Below, piece after piece: positions 46,400-56,621 of a stretch of 64,000 nt of DNA (position 1 is the first letter of the stretch; each line of letters opens with the position of its first letter). The DNA is from Enchytraeus crypticus (taxonomy: Eukaryota; Annelida; Clitellata; Enchytraeida; Enchytraeidae), in NCBI GenBank assembly GCA_905160935.1, contig CAJHZI010000255.1:1091501-1155500 (forward strand). Direction: 5' to 3'. The notes under the pieces are model-generated. The model searched no databases. It saw nothing but the letters and a program-made list of their open reading frames with translations, and had not been told where the DNA came from. A program made the translations under genes and the position numbers.

Positions 46400-48904
46400 T
46401 TAAGCGTGCCTTGCTACGTAAAGAGCTTTGTCACTGTAAGCTTCTACAAGACCTGGAGCAGGTAGAGAAGAGTGATGTCTCCATTCAGCGTCTTTGTTAT
46501 CTGACATAAAATCCTCAACTGATAAACTCATAACATCATCTCTACATGTCCACACACCAGCACTCCACGTACCACCTCCTGAAATGTACAGTGTGTTGTC
46601 TTCCAGAGTTAAACCAAAGTACGACACATTTGTCTTAAATCTTACTCTCTCCAGGCACGTGTTGGACTCAAGATCATAAACGTAACAAGTATAGCGTCCC
46701 ACAAGTAAAGCCTTGGACCTCCACAGCACAGCACTCATCAGACAATCTGCTTGAGGCATTGAATTAGAACCGAATGAGACTCCACATGTTGATGTGTCAT
46801 AGATCTGAACGTGACTGACACCCCAATTATTTTTAACAGGTCTACCAAACATATACACACAGTGCTTGTAGGTCACACAGGCATCGCTCAAAACAGCGCG
46901 ATAAAGTTTACCAGCTTCAGTCCACGTGTCAGAGTTGATATCATAAGAGAGAATACTATCAATTGTTCTCTTATCAGCATCATCCCAACCTCCGAGCACG
47001 TAGATCTTGTTCTCTACAGCAGTGACGCAGTGTCTACTTCTACCTGACGGCAGGTCCGCACATCTCGTCCACTCGTCTCTGCAAGCTGACCACTTCCACA
47101 GCTCGTTACGAGCTCTTCCAATACCCACAGCATACAGGTCGTTACTGACCACACAGGCTGTTGACTCGTACCATACATAGGCGGGTGTAGAGTTGATGAC
47201 TTGTACTGTGTCTGGTTTGTCTAAACTAATCTTGTAAATCTTTTGTTTGATTGTCACTGAAGTACCGTCGTCCAGTGAGCCCAATCCCAACACTACGAGA
47301 ACCTTTTCTTCTAAAAAAATAAATATAACGTTAAGATCACTGATAATAAAGCAACACTAGCATCATAACAACACTAAAATAAAACAACACTAATATCATA
47401 GCAACAGTAATATCATAGCAACACTACTATCGTATCAACAGTAATATCATAGCAACACTAATATCGTATCAACAGTAATATCATAGCAACACTAATATCG
47501 TATCAACAGTAATATCATCACAACACGAAGAGCTTTTTATGGGGCGCTGAAACTTGAAACAGAATTTGAGCTTGAATTTGTACCTTGAACTTTCCAATTG
47601 ACAGAACACTATTTCATTAGATCTAGATAAAGATAAGAGAAACATCACAGTTCAAGTGATTAGCCCAACAGAAAGACATAAACTTAAGTCTACATAATTA
47701 GATTTAGATAAAGATTATCAACATCATAGTTCTGGTGTTTAAGTCTAAAGATGTCACTAGATGTCAGAGTCTTTTAGAACTCACCTGCAGCAGTCAATTC
47801 TCCAATAAGATTCTTGTCAAATGTTGCTCCAATGCTCTGCTGGCTGGGCAAAAATGATGTCAGAATTATCTTCAGTTTTTGACTAAATTTTTCCTTACTA
47901 GACACTGTCAACTGCTCAATTTCTTTTACATATTCTTTACCACTACTGGCAATGTCATACTGGTTCCCTTTGTTCTTTACCGCTGTTATGCGTTTTGCCA
48001 TTTTGTCTAACTCCTTATTTTGGAACATAGTCTGATCTTTCAGGCTGTGGATCACTTTGATTTTCTTCTCACTCAAAGTGCTTGATTCTCTCAGAAGTTC
48101 CCCCTCAAAGTTGTCCAACACCTTTCTTAGTTCATCACATCTTTCTCTGATCATCTTTTCATTCTTTTTCATCTCTTTTATAACCTCATCTTGTGCTCTC
48201 TTTAATTCGTCATCTGAGCTGCTTCCAAGAGCCATGACTTCATTTAGTTTGAAAAGGCTGGTATCAATTTCACTTAGATATTTAGTAGAGGTCTCCTTAA
48301 TATCCTCATAGGCATGCCCATTGTGCTCAGCTAGGGCACACACGACACATAAACAGACTTCACACTTGAGGCAGTAGAGTTCTATCGACTGCTGACTGTG
48401 CTTAGAGCAAGATCCTGTTGGAACACTTTCAGCTCCATCTCCTGGTTTACCTTCCAATTCTACTACCTTGTGAGATTTAGTCAAGTTCATCTTCCCGTGA
48501 ACTGTTAAACAAGATTGACACAGGTTCTGATTGCATTCCGAACAAAACTTCCGAGCGATTGGGGTTCCTTCAAAATTATTCTCATCCAAACACACATCAC
48601 ATTTCACTTCCATCCTTTTCTCCTTTTGTTCTCCATAAGACTTTCTCTCCAGCTCTATCAACCTCAGAATGAAGAAGTTGTTGGGTAGACCGCTCACGCC
48701 TTTAGGTGGAATACGGAACTTCTCACGACAGAGAGGACATGGAAGATCATCACCAGTATCGTGGGTATCTACATACTGCTGCAGGCAATTCTGACAGAAA
48801 GTATGCAAACATGGAAGACTTTTGGGTTGCTTACAGGTAGAGAGACATAGACGACATTCTGTCATAGCTTTAACAACTTCTTGTTTAGCCTCTGAATTTT
48901 CCAT
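46400..48904 (-). CDS. TRIM-type RING/B-box/coiled-coil/kelch protein, paralog 1
   Basis: A two-exon gene, exons 48904-47785 and 47310-46400 (stop at 46400), joined in phase 1 (GCAG|GTGAGT ... TTTTAG|AAG), giving about 676 residues. A RING finger C3HC4 (C17, C20, C32, H34, C37, C40, C56, C59) is followed by B-box 1 (about 103-150, C-x2-C ... FCSECNQNLCQSCL ... SH), B-box 2 (about 166-203, CSKHSQQSIELYC ... AEHNGH), a Glu/Lys-rich coiled coil to about 370, and a C-terminal kelch propeller (about 375-676; e.g. RSRHCVTAVENKIYVLGG). The start is set at MENSEAK because paralog 2 begins identically, although the frame is open 33 codons further up. It is probably an E3 ubiquitin ligase with a kelch substrate- or ligand-binding platform (inferred). 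Kelch diagnostics are partly eroded (MFGRP for VFGGH; NTCLER for NTWLER in paralog 2). Confidence 0.88.
47340..47525. repeat. Intronic tandem repeat of the TRIM-kelch family
   Basis: Iterated aacactaatatcatagcaac / agtaatatcatagcaaca units inside the paralog 1 intron. The same repeat lies beside the decayed copy (51745-51965) and in the paralog 2 intron in reverse orientation (54875-55045). Confidence 0.85.
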
Positions 48905-49019
48905 TGCAGCAATTAGCGATCCGCAAAATACACGAACAAATAGCGATCTGCAAAATACACGAATAACATTTTGGAAAAGAAAAGAATTGGAATGAAAATA
49001 CATTTTAATTAATATTTTA

Positions 49020-49490
49020 TTGCCTTAGAATTATTTATTATTATTATTTTTGTTGCAGTCTGTTTTCAACAATGATGAGGTTCTTGTGTCATATATTGAG
49101 AATGCCTGAAGATATATATGCAAAAGTTCCATTAACTAGAAGCCAAAGCTAGGAAAAATGAAACATAGGAATAATGGACTCACTATGATCAACAAAGCTA
49201 TGAGAACATTTAGCAGTTCTTTCGAAGGGGCTGTTAGTGTTTTCAATGATAGAAATTAATTGAGGAATGCTGCGCCCATGTTTTGTTCAGAACACAAGGA
49301 ATAGATGACGATGATGAATATCATGGATATTAATAACATTATCAGCATCGTCATCTTCATCGCTATCGTCATCGTCTATGGCACCACCATCACCACCACC
49401 ATCGTCAACCATCCATCATAATCATCGCCACCGCCACCACCACCACCACCTCCTACCACCACCACTGCCATCATCATCACCGTTATCACC
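49020..49490. other. Upstream flank of TRIM-kelch paralog 1
   Basis: The first about 60 bp upstream of the CDS (aatacacgaataacattttg, gaaaatacattttaattaat attttattgc) align with the same position upstream of paralog 2 (58630-58710), marking the duplicated promoter region. A (ATC/CAC)n trinucleotide field occupies about 49310-49490. Confidence 0.6.
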
Positions 49491-49492
49491 AT

Positions 49493-49592
49493 CATGGACG
49501 TCCCTGATAGCATCCTTATATGAGAAAACGGACGTTAAACCTTCATATTATTATTATTATCATTACTATTATCATCAACATCATCATGATCA
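49493..49592 (+). repeat. SINE-like repeat, family B, with (ATT)n/(ATC)n tail
   Basis: atggacgtccctgatagcat, ccttatatgagaaaacggac, gttaaaccttcatattatta and a degenerate tail to about 49590. Confidence 0.75.
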
Positions 49593-49700
49593 CCAAACCA
49601 TGGGCCCTATGAATCCCGATCGAATTGACTTTATTAATGGCTTAGGCAGACTTTGGCCTATAGCACAGTGTCAGGGAAGGGTTCTAAGGGTGAACCCTAG
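49593..49700 (+). pseudogene. Short relic of an RLE retrotransposon ORF
   Basis: The plus strand reads TMGPMNPDRIDFINGLGR, which aligns with the conserved block LGPMNKEGSEFISSLGHH of the 4.7-8.3 kb element. After a frameshift, LAYSTVSGK-like residues follow where the family has a TGDKRE-type block. It directly follows the SINE-B tail, again placing an RLE element beside an (ATT)n tract. Confidence 0.6.
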
Positions 49701-49734
49701 CCTGGACCAGGTTCATAAATTCTAAAACTCTGAA

Positions 49735-51018
49735 CTTAAAGTTAATGATCTATAATAGTAGATAACTACTTTCCATTTGTAATTTCTAATTACAGTTAAA
49801 TTATAACAGACACATAGGTAATGTATTATAGATGAAGTGTAATTAGTTCACTTCAATTATATTTTATTTTACTCAAACACAATATAACAAAATAATATAT
49901 TACAGAAACTGAAAATTGTCCTTATATGACAAATAACGGAATTAAATCTAATAATCAAATATTAATAATAGAGTTGAAAATAACTTAATAATATACAGAC
50001 TAAAATGCAAGAACCGAAAATACTACTAATTAAATACCAGACTACAAACAGGTTGAGAAGTACTTAGTTATAGAGAAATCGCAACACTCGTCACCAAATA
50101 CTATCTCATCAGAACATAAAGGCAAACTAGTTCCTATTCAACGTCCTCACTTCTTCCATAAAAATATACCTAATGACTACAGCATCAAACCCTATAATCC
50201 TCTCTTAATGTAATGACACAAGTCTATCACAACTTCCTTGAGTTCAAAATACCCAACTCAACTTCGGACCATCTCGAAGTAACTATCAGCAACGCACGAC
50301 CCTAGAACCCTCAGTTCCCTATGGTCGTTTATCGTCCTGTTATCTTCACTGGCAGTTTCTAATAAACCACAATAAACACCACTCAGGGGTTACCTATTCA
50401 TAGGACTTTCCCCTCTAAATGAGTCTAACACTTCCTAGGCCTTTCTTAACATACAATCCGATATAACCTTCTGTCTCATGTGGATCGATACCTAGTCAAA
50501 ACAAATGTACACTGTAATAAAATAGTCACTAGCGAAAAATATAACGTCTAATAAGATTTATCTTAAATCTGAAAACTAAAGTTTATCAACAAAATAAAAT
50601 CCAAGCTCCTCGCTTGCGGCCAACTCTCTAAAACCCAACACTCGTGTTCACTCCAGCCACAGACCCAGGCACGGAACAATAGGCCTGCAGGGTAAGAAAC
50701 TTGCCCTGTGCTAGTAAAGTACAAAGGTCATTGTGGAGTATATTGTAATAATTAGTATTATCTCTACTCCTACCTTGACACACAGTAAACCTGCTATAAG
50801 CGAGAGATCTCTTTTCTTTGGAAAAAGCTTTCAATGACTGCAAGGATTTAATTCAGTCTGCTTCAGCAATCCTTTTAAGCAGCTATATGACCTCAAGTAG
50901 CCGAGCGCGATTCAGTATGTATTGCTCTTATGGTTCTTATCTAACAATGGTTCTCTACACCGGGATAAATAAAAAAAAAATAATATTAATAGAAAAAACA
51001 CTAATAATAATCAAACTT
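49735..51018. other. AT-rich spacer, no gene supported
   Basis: No exon recognised. ORFs at 50628-50843 (minus) and 50818-51033 (plus) have no motif. Confidence 0.45.
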
Positions 51019-51172
51019 ATACATGCATTATAGTGAAATGATCAACCATGTTCATATCTTATACTTTTAATTCCACACTTTTACACCGTTAAGCAATTTA
51101 TTTCATATTCTGTGTAACCAGTGCCGTGAATGTCCGAAAATCCACTAAGTTTAATTAACATCGGGATTTGAA
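51019..51172. repeat. Dispersed repeat, family G
   Basis: catgcattatagtgaaatga, tcaaccatgttcatatctta and gtgtaaccagtgccgtgaat gtccga match 30912-31112. Confidence 0.6.
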
Positions 51173-51184
51173 ACTTAAAACAAT

Positions 51185-51591
51185 TCCCTAACTTTACAAC
51201 AACAACAACGAAGTTAAAGTGCTACTGTCGTCCACAACAACATTGAGCACTATGGTACCAAATCCACTCCGATGAGCAGAGTGTGGGTCCAAATTGTGCA
51301 AACTAAAATCTGGGAAATCAATCCAAAGAGGGGTATTAGTGGAATGGAGGTTTAAGTGTTGGTCTCAGTTCCTGTGCAATGGGTAGATAGGAGAGGTCAA
51401 AGAAAATAGCCTTCAACGGCCTATGAAACTGCAAAAGGAGGAGAAGAAAAGGAGGAGAAGAGGAAGTGCGCAAATTGGAAGGAAGAGAATTCCAGATCTG
51501 TGGAGCAGTGTGCTGTAAGGAGCGCTTGGAGAGCTTGCCGCAAGAAGGAAAGCTTCATCTCTCTAGAGTAAGTTAACACTTAATAAAGTTA
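51185..51591 (-). mobile_element. LINE 3' end (jockey/CR1/L2-like), 5' truncated
   Basis: On the minus strand the coding part reads QHTAPQIWNSLPSNLRTSS and ends LRPTLKPPFH before the stop, homologous to the fragment at 59143-59388. The 3' UTR contains gagcactatggtaccaaat and caacaacaacgaagttaaag (plus strand). It lies directly against the truncated kelch exon. Confidence 0.75.
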
Positions 51592-51730
51592 ACACAGGCT
51601 GCTGTCTCGTTTGATATATAGGCTGGTGTAGAGTTGATGACTTGTACTGTATCTGGTTTGTCTAAACTAATGTTGTAAATAGTACCCCTGCCCAGTGAGC
51701 TAAGTCCCAACATCACGAGACCCTTTTCAT
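51592..51730 (-). pseudogene. Decayed third TRIM-kelch copy: 5' part of the kelch exon
   Basis: The acceptor TTGCAG is followed in phase 1 by DEKGLVMLGLSSLGRG, then YNISLDKPDTVQVINSTPAY and TAACV, closely matching the start of the kelch exons of both paralogs but 7-8 codons shorter after LGRG. The exon stops abruptly at a LINE tail. No RING/B-box exon for this copy was found upstream. Confidence 0.8.
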
Positions 51731-51744
51731 CTGCAACAAAAATA

Positions 51745-51965
51745 AATACGGTATAACAACACTGATATCATATCCACAGTAATATCATAGCAACACTAAT
51801 ATCATAGCAACACTAATATCACAGCAACACCAATACTAAAATAACACTGATATCATAGCAACACTGATATCATAGCAACACTAATATAATAGCAACACTA
51901 ATATCATAACACCACTAATATCATAGCAACACTAATATAACAACAATAATAACACTAATAATACT
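51745..51965. repeat. TRIM-kelch intronic tandem repeat at the decayed copy
   Basis: Units aacactaatatcatagcaac, as in the introns of the two intact genes. Confidence 0.85.
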
Positions 51966-52069
51966 AGTTTGTAAGTTAGTTGGATATTTATTAAAGTTCC
52001 AATGGGCCTATAGAAGTTCAATTACTTAATTAAATTACACACTATATTTATTTACACAGCTGTTAAGGG

Positions 52070-52150
52070 GCTCACGTGAGCTGACTGGGAATCGAACTCG
52101 CAGCCTGTCAGTACGAGCTGAGCTCGCTCTGCACTCTGCTATCAGAGTGC
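52070..52150 (-). repeat. tRNA-like sequence (minus B box)
   Basis: ctgggaatcgaactcgcagc is a reverse B box, followed by an inverted tctgcactctgctatcagag tgcaga stem. Not a clean tRNA. Confidence 0.3.
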
Positions 52151-52177
52151 AGAGCTAATCTAAAGTAAAACTCTAAT

Positions 52178-52425
52178 ATAGCGGCGTGAGAGAGATCTCT
52201 GGCTAGCATGCAGTGGTGTGAGAGATATCTGTACATAACATGGTGGTGTGAGAGATATCTGTAGATAACATGATGATGTGAGAGATATCTGTAGATAACA
52301 TGGTGGTGTGAGAGATATTTGTAGATAACATGATGGTATGAGAGATATCTGTAGATAACATGGTGGTGTGAGAGATATCTCTAGTTAAAATGGTGGTGTG
52401 AGAGATATCTGTAGATATATTGCAG
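52178..52425. repeat. 30-bp minisatellite, about 8 copies
   Basis: Units with gtgtgagagatatctgtaga and taacatggtg. Confidence 0.9.
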
Positions 52426-53269
52426 TGGTACTAAGATTCACTGCGTATAAAAATCTGCCCTGAGTTTACTTCATGAGTCAAATCTTTTTGCTAAATATTT
52501 GAATCGAAGTATATTAACGACCCAGGGAAGAAGACCACTCAATTATTGAGTAGGGGATTTAAAATGGCATTCAGTAGTCGGGTAGCCAAAGCGTTTCTTA
52601 CGCTTCCAAAGCTTTTGTTGGTGGTTTCTAAGATGAGTGCATTAACCATGCATTAACCAGGAAAAGTTTGTGTTTTTATCATTATTGTGGCTCTGATTCA
52701 AGGCTTTAAAAGGATATGCAGATCTACGCCCGTCATTGTCTGATAAATTCTGTTCAACAGCTCTAGGCCTATAGATTCTAAACGGACATCGCGGTAGCGA
52801 TCCTCTTTAAATAAATGGAGGAGAGAAGTCAAACTTGACATCTAAATTAATAAATTAGCCTATATAATTTTTTAAAACAAATAAGGCGATCTCAGCTTTC
52901 AGAGTAGCTCTTTCAGTTTTCCAAGTTTGCGATTTTTAAACCACTATGAACTATAGAGGTCAAATAATGTATGCGATACGTTCCGTTCCGAAATAAATGT
53001 AATGTTAATTAATTAATAAATAAATGTAAATTAAGACTTCTTGTTATGGTCATTTAATAAGTAATTGAAATACGATTTTAAATCTGATTTACTTCATTTC
53101 ATTTTGTTAATAAATGAAGAAACATAATTATACTATTATATTCAAAACTGCCTGCCCAATGTAAACAAACCCCTCCCCACTCACCGACGAAGCTTTGCTT
53201 AAATCAGAACAGAGCTGCTACAATATATTTAAAAGATCTATATAGAGAAGGCCACTCATTGTTCTTTTG
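52426..53269. other. AT-rich spacer between the TRIM-kelch copies
   Basis: No exon recognised. Confidence 0.45.
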
Positions 53270-53442
53270 CCTCACTCAGTGCTGCTCTTTGAAGTGAGCA
53301 GTTCTCAATATCAGCTCTGCTACAGCTGTTGTTGTTCTAGTTGTTCTAGTTGTTCTAGTCGCTGTTGTAGTTGTTCTTCGACTCACTCAGTGCTGCTCTT
53401 TGCCGTGAGCTGTTCTCAATGTCGGCTCGGCTACAGCTTCAC
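53270..53442. repeat. About 62-bp duplication separated by a (GTTGTTCTA)n spacer
   Basis: actcagtgctgctctttg ... tctcaatatcagctctgcta at 53275-53330 recurs at 53384-53440. In between are gttgttctagttgttctagt repeats. Confidence 0.85.
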
Positions 53443-53766
53443 ATAGTTGTAGTAAATAAGCATTTCATGTTAAATGTCTAATAGCAAATAACTTTACAAG
53501 ATAGGACCTATAGTTATACTTCTAAGAAAAAATAATGAATTGAGATCACGAATAAATCGAGAATAACGTGATACTATGCTTTACAACTCAAAATGTCGAT
53601 GAAGCCGTTCTTTAAAATTCTACATTTTCAGATTAAAAATGAGTCTGGGACTGTTTCTCTCGCTTATGTGTACAAATCATGCATTAGAAAATCAATACAA
53701 TCTAAGTTTCTGAAATACTGGTTGCGCTCAGCTTGAGTGGCTCAGCGAAAATTAGACTGATAAAAT

Positions 53767-56554
53767 TCAATTTAAGCGTGCATAAAGAGGCTTGTCACTG
53801 TAAGCATGTATAGGACCCGGAGAAGGTAGAGTGGCGTGATGTCTCCACTCAGCTTTTTTGTTATCTGATATAAAGTCATCCACTGATAAACTCTTCACAT
53901 CATCTCTGTATGTCCACCACCCACCAACACTAAACGTACTACCTCCTGAAATGTACAGTGTGTTGTCTTCCAGAGTTAAACCAAAGCGCCACACATTTGT
54001 CTTAAATCTCTCTCTCTCCAGCCACGTGTTTGACTCAAGGTCATACACGCAGCAAGTGTAGCGCCCCACAAGTAAAGCCTTGGACCTCCACAGCACAGCT
54101 CTCATCAGACAATCTGCTTGAGGCATTGAATTAGAACCGAGTGAGACTCCACCTGTTGATGTGTCATAGATCTGAACTTGACTGGCATCCCAAATATCAT
54201 GTCCACCAAACACATACACACAGTGCTTGTAGGTCACACAGGCAGCGTTCAGAAGCTTGCGATAAAGTTTTCCAACTTCAGCCCACGTGTCAGAGTTGAT
54301 ATCATAAGAGAGAATACAATCAAGCACTGTCTTATTACCCCAGCCTCCGAGCACGTAGATCTTGTTCTCTACAGCAGTGACGCAGTGTCTACTTCTACCT
54401 GACGGCAGGTCCGCACATCTCGTCCACTCGTCTCTACTAGCTGACCACTTCCACAGCTCGTTATAAGCTCTTCCAATACCCACAGCATACAGGTCGTTAA
54501 TGACCACACAGGCCGCTGACTCTTCACCTACATAGGCTGGTGTAGAGTTGATGACCTGTACTGTGTCTGGTTTGTCTAAACTAATCTTGCAAAACTTTCG
54601 TTTCATAGTTTTTGTAGTACCCTCGTCAAGTGTGGCCAGTCCCAACACCACGAGAACCTTTTCATCTACAACAAAAATAAACATAACGTTAACGACATCG
54701 CCACTGGCTGGAGCCAGTGGCGATGTCTGTAAGATATTCGACTGCGGATCAGTATGTGCGGGGTTCAAATCCTGGGCTCGCGCGTCACAGACATCGCTTT
54801 CAAGTGAGCAAACTGACGTTAACATTTGATTTTTGGCTTTTAACCTTTTAACATCAGGGCATCAGTATATCCTAAAAACATTATATTAGTGTTGCTATGA
54901 TATTAGTGTTGCTACGATATTAGTGTTGTTATGATATTAGTGTTGTTATGATATTAGTGTTGTTATGATATTAATGTTGTTATGATATTAGTGTTGCTAT
55001 GATATTAGTGTTGTTATGATATTAGTGTTGTTATGATACTAGCACACTTGCAGTTGAGACCAAAACTCGGAGACCAAGATCAGACTAAGACCAGACCAAG
55101 ATCAAGACCTGACCTTCAAGACGTAGACCAAGACTATGAAAGACAACATGCTTCAAGCATGATTAAATGAGGTGGTAGCACTGGTAGGCCTAAACTTTGT
55201 CATTAAGACTTCTACCGGAACTTTTTCAAGTATTCTACTAACCTACAGGTAGAAAATTATTGAAATATCATAGCCTACTTGAAAGGCTATACATTAGTAT
55301 AGCCTACTTGATAGGCCTATAAATATGACATTTTTGGAAGTTATTACGAGAGATGGGAATTTTATGAATTTCCAGAGTTCGGGTTCGTTTCAATTCGTTG
55401 AAAATGATAGTTCGGTTCGGTTCGGGTTCAGTTAACAGTTGACAATTGCGGAGTTCAGTTCGATTCGGTTCGTTGAAAATGAAAGTTCGGTTCGGGTTCG
55501 GTTCTAACAAGGGTTCGGGTTCGACTTGCTTTCCAACTCGCAAGAGTTCGATTCGAGTTCGAAATGGTTTGATTTGGATAATGTTGCAATTGTTTAACTT
55601 TACTTATAATAATCATGGTTATGAAAAACATGTTTAAAATGGTTTATAGTAAATAAGCATAAAAATTCATTAAGTCATAATAGCTGCCACATTTTTTCAC
55701 CTGGATAAAAATATGACAATGAAAAAGGAGAAGAGTGGTACTTATTCCTGAACATTTCTTAAATATTGTTAGTTGACCAACAAATGTTCATAATATAGAT
55801 AATTAGCTTTATTTCTGTATCTGAAATATTCTCCTGACTATAACAAGCAAATATAATGCTTCACCAATTTTTTAATTTTTTTTGTCACTATAGGCCTATA
55901 TATTAGATATGTTTATAATTAAGTGGAAATGTCTTGGCTAAAATTTGATCCAATATTTCAGAGACAAAGTGCAATTTAGTAACATAAAAATGTCCAATAA
56001 AGATGATTAGGTAAACACGTGTAGCTTCCACAGAAAAATGATCATAATATACACCGTTTGCTATCAACTGACCAGTAATAAGCTTCATAATTAACTTTAG
56101 GGTTTCACATTTTAAACTCTCAGATCAATTATGAAGTTACGAAAATAGTTATGAAATTATTGAATTGCTATGGTGCAAAATTATTTACTCCAGATAGTCT
56201 TAACACATATAGAATGTCATATATAATTATTTGTAAATCTGGCTGCAAAAATATTAAGATAGCACACTAAAATTAGAAAAATTCTCAGTTCGAATTTAAC
56301 AAGAACAAATCCACCTAGATTGAGTCAAGCATTTTCAGATTTTTATGGAGTACTCTCATCACTTTTGTCTCTTTGATGTTAATCTGCATTCCATATTTCA
56401 ATGCCGTATCATTCAGACTATCCATTATCTTCTGTAGGCCCGTCTAGCTTCCCGCTACCCTTCCTTTGTACCGCTACCATTTTAAAATTTGTGTCAGAAC
56501 CAGCCTTACCTGAACATATGCTGTTAGAAACTGTAAAACATGTAAATGCAAAAA

Positions 56555-56621
<67 letters not shown>

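Noticed and set aside
48904..49003. Upstream ATG of the TRIM-kelch paralog 1 frame
   Set aside because: The 33 extra codons come from a duplicated upstream sequence, and paralog 2 starts at the equivalent of MENSEAK.
53767..54825. Single-exon start of the paralog 2 kelch frame at 54825
   Set aside because: The extra 53 codons are translated from an intronic SINE. The acceptor and the homology to paralog 1 set the exon start at 54665.
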